DNA of 64,000 nt. Source: an uncultured Adlercreutzia sp. Its GTDB lineage: Bacteria; Actinomycetota; Coriobacteriia; Coriobacteriales; Eggerthellaceae. The stretch lies in NCBI GenBank assembly GCA_910585575.1, contig CAJUFS010000001.1, positions 1 to 64,000 on the forward strand, written 5' to 3'. Under the pieces are notes generated by a model that ran no database searches, had not been told where the DNA came from, and worked only from the letters and a program-made list of their open reading frames with translations. A program made the translations under genes and the position numbers. Below, in pieces: positions 58,801 to 61,800 of the stretch (position 1 is the stretch's first letter; each line of letters opens with the position of its first letter).

Positions 58801-61800
58801 ACGGTAACAAGACCCCCATCATGGAGTGGGTCATGGAGGATTCCGCCGAGTGGGCCTGGCAGCTGTATCCTGGCGATGAGCTGCGTGAGGCCTACACGGG
58901 CGATGCCGCCGCTGCGGGCACCTACCTGTTCCGCGACGTGTCCACCTACGTGGTCGATCCGCGCGACACCCGCAACGTGGGCGACGACTACAAGACCAAG
59001 CGTCTGGCGGGCTACCGTCTGCGCATCGACCAGGACGACCTGAACGCCCTGGATGAGGACTACGCCATTACCGTGCGCAATGCTTTCAGCACTGACAACG
59101 AGGGCAACCTCGGCCAGTCCATCGACTCCGATTCCGATGTGATGACCAAGCCGAAGAAGACGGCAGTGCTGCGTCAGGCCAACGGCACCACTACGAAGTA
59201 CGCCGACGGCAATGAGTACTACTATCAGGACGAGGACGGCTCCTATAAGCTGGTCACGGCCAGTACGCCCGAGGGCACCCGCTACGTGAAGGTTCACGAC
59301 GCCGACAAGAACCGCGACCTGTACGTCGAGGCGCGCGATATTCCCGTGTCCAATGTGGCCACCGATATCGACAACCAGCCGCTGGTATACCAGAACCCCG
59401 ACGGTACCAACACCTCGGTCAAGCTGAACGAGAACGGCAAGCCCATGACCGATGGCACGGGCAACTACGTATACGGCGGCGACGAGGCCTCGACGCTGAC
59501 CTACTACCTGAACGAGCCGGGCTCCCAGCACGAGCCGGGCAGCTTCCGTAACGAGTTCATCGTGCTTGCCTCTATCGGCCAGCAGACGGCCTCCGGCAAG
59601 CTGGTCGACGGCTCCGGCGAGGATCTGAAGCCCTTCACCGAGGTAACCGAGCACACGCCGGTAGAGATCACTTACACCACCACCTATCGCAACGAGACCG
59701 ATCGCGCTCAGACCATCAGCGTGAACGACCCCTATCCCACGGGCGACAACGTGAAGGTGGGCGCTACCACCTGCAGCCTGAGCGGCGTGGCCGTGAACAA
59801 GAACGGCGCGGACGGCGACGGCAACCCGCAGGTGCAGTTCACCGGCATCAAGCTGAACGCCGGCGAGTCGGTGACGGTTTCGGTGACTTACACCTTCGAG
59901 ACCGTGAAGACCGTGGTGCACGTCGTTACTATCGGCGGCGGCGAGGACGGTGAGATCGAGACGAACACCGTGGCGCACAAGGTCAAGCGTGACCTGGATG
60001 CCCTGAAGCCGGTCATGCCGCTGTTCCAGGCGGGCATGCTGTCCGATTCGAACCGCTTCAAGTACGACGACAACATGAACCCGATCGAGACCATCGAGCC
60101 GAGCCGCGTGGTGGGCAACTACGTGAAGGCAGACTCGGGTGCGCAGAAGACCTTCGCCCAGGCCGTGAAGGACATCAAGGCTGACGGCCTGACCGTGGGC
60201 CGCATCACCTTCGACGCCACGCCGGGGTACCTGCCTGGCACCGTGGTGAGCCAGATGCCCAACCCCGGCCTGAAGAAGCATGACAACGCGCCGGTGAACC
60301 TGGTCATCGCCGGTTCGGCGGATAGCATTGGCGGTGCCACCTACGATGCCTACGACAATATGCTCACTTTGGGCACCGTGGACGGCGTGGCTCTGCCCGT
60401 GAACCGTTACGAGGACACCGATGCGGCCGAGACGGCGCTGAACGACCTGTGGAACCAGGTAACCAGCTTGAACCGCCTGATTCCCAAGCAGCCGTCGCTG
60501 CCGCCCGTGCCCATCAACAGCAAGGCCGAGGAAGAGGCGCTGAATGCCATCGATCCGAACGCGGGCAACCTGAACCTGCAGATTCCGCGTGTGTACGGCC
60601 CGAACCATGAGAAGTACAGCAAGGAAAACTACATCGACAAGATCACTGTTCAGGATCCTGACAACATCACCGAGCTCGAGTGGGAGGCCGCCGAGGCCAA
60701 GGGCATGCAGGCCTGGGCCTCCGATTGGGCCGATTTCCTGGCCAAGTGGGGACCGATTCTGGGCTTCTGCTACTACGACGTGAACGAGGAGCTGGTGGCC
60801 ATCCAGACCAACTCCGAGCAGACGAACCATTACGTGCAGCCTTACAACGCCAAGGGCATCATCATGTCCGCCGATAGCGAGATCAACTCGTACCTCACCT
60901 ACGAGGCAGCCTACAAGGGCGACAAGGACTTCGAGTACACTCTGAACGAGGCCGATCCCGAGGTGGCCGGCAGCAAGACGCGCAAGGCCACGCTGCCCGA
61001 CTTCCCCGGCTACGACGCCATTTACAAGAAGCTGAAGACGGACTACGATGCCGCTTTGGCGCGCTACAACGCGGCCAAGGCCATCTACGACACGCTGAAC
61101 GACGAGTACAACTCCTATAAGGCCAAGATGCGCATCTACCTGGCCGAGAAGCTCGAGTACGAGTCTGAGGAAGACTACGGCTCCGGCAAGATGCTGTTCA
61201 CGGACGATGAGGCCCAGACTGTCAACCCCACGGTGTACGACCTGGGCGACGCGGCCCGTCTGTACAACTGGGACGCTGGCCTGGTGCCGGTGCCGCGCTC
61301 CAGCATCACCGGTAAGGTGTGGGACGACTCGTTCTACGAGACCAATGCCAATACCGACGATGCCGCAGCCCGCGACAAGGCTTACAACGGCATTCAGGAC
61401 GACGGCGAGCCCGGTCTGGCCGATCAGGAGGTGTACCTGACCCAGTGGTACTACCTGCCCTTCGCCAATTTGAACGGCAACGAGACCGCCGAGGAAGGCG
61501 ACGAGGAAGCCGAGACTCCGACGGCCGAGGACTTCCTGTTCCAGACGAAGGATCTGGCCTCGATGGACGCCGACGAGCTGAAGGCCTGTGCGCTGGAGGC
61601 CGGCGTGCCCGAGGACGCCGTTGAGGCTGGCCAGTACGAGGCCGCCGCTGACGGCTCCGGCTTCTGGGTGCGCAACCTGCAGTTCGGCAAGGATAAGCTG
61701 ACGAGCCACACCACCGTGGAGCAGGTGACCGACGAGGACGGCAACCCCGTGGTGGACCCGGAGACCGGCTCCTTCGCCGAGAAGAAGACCGTCACGCCGC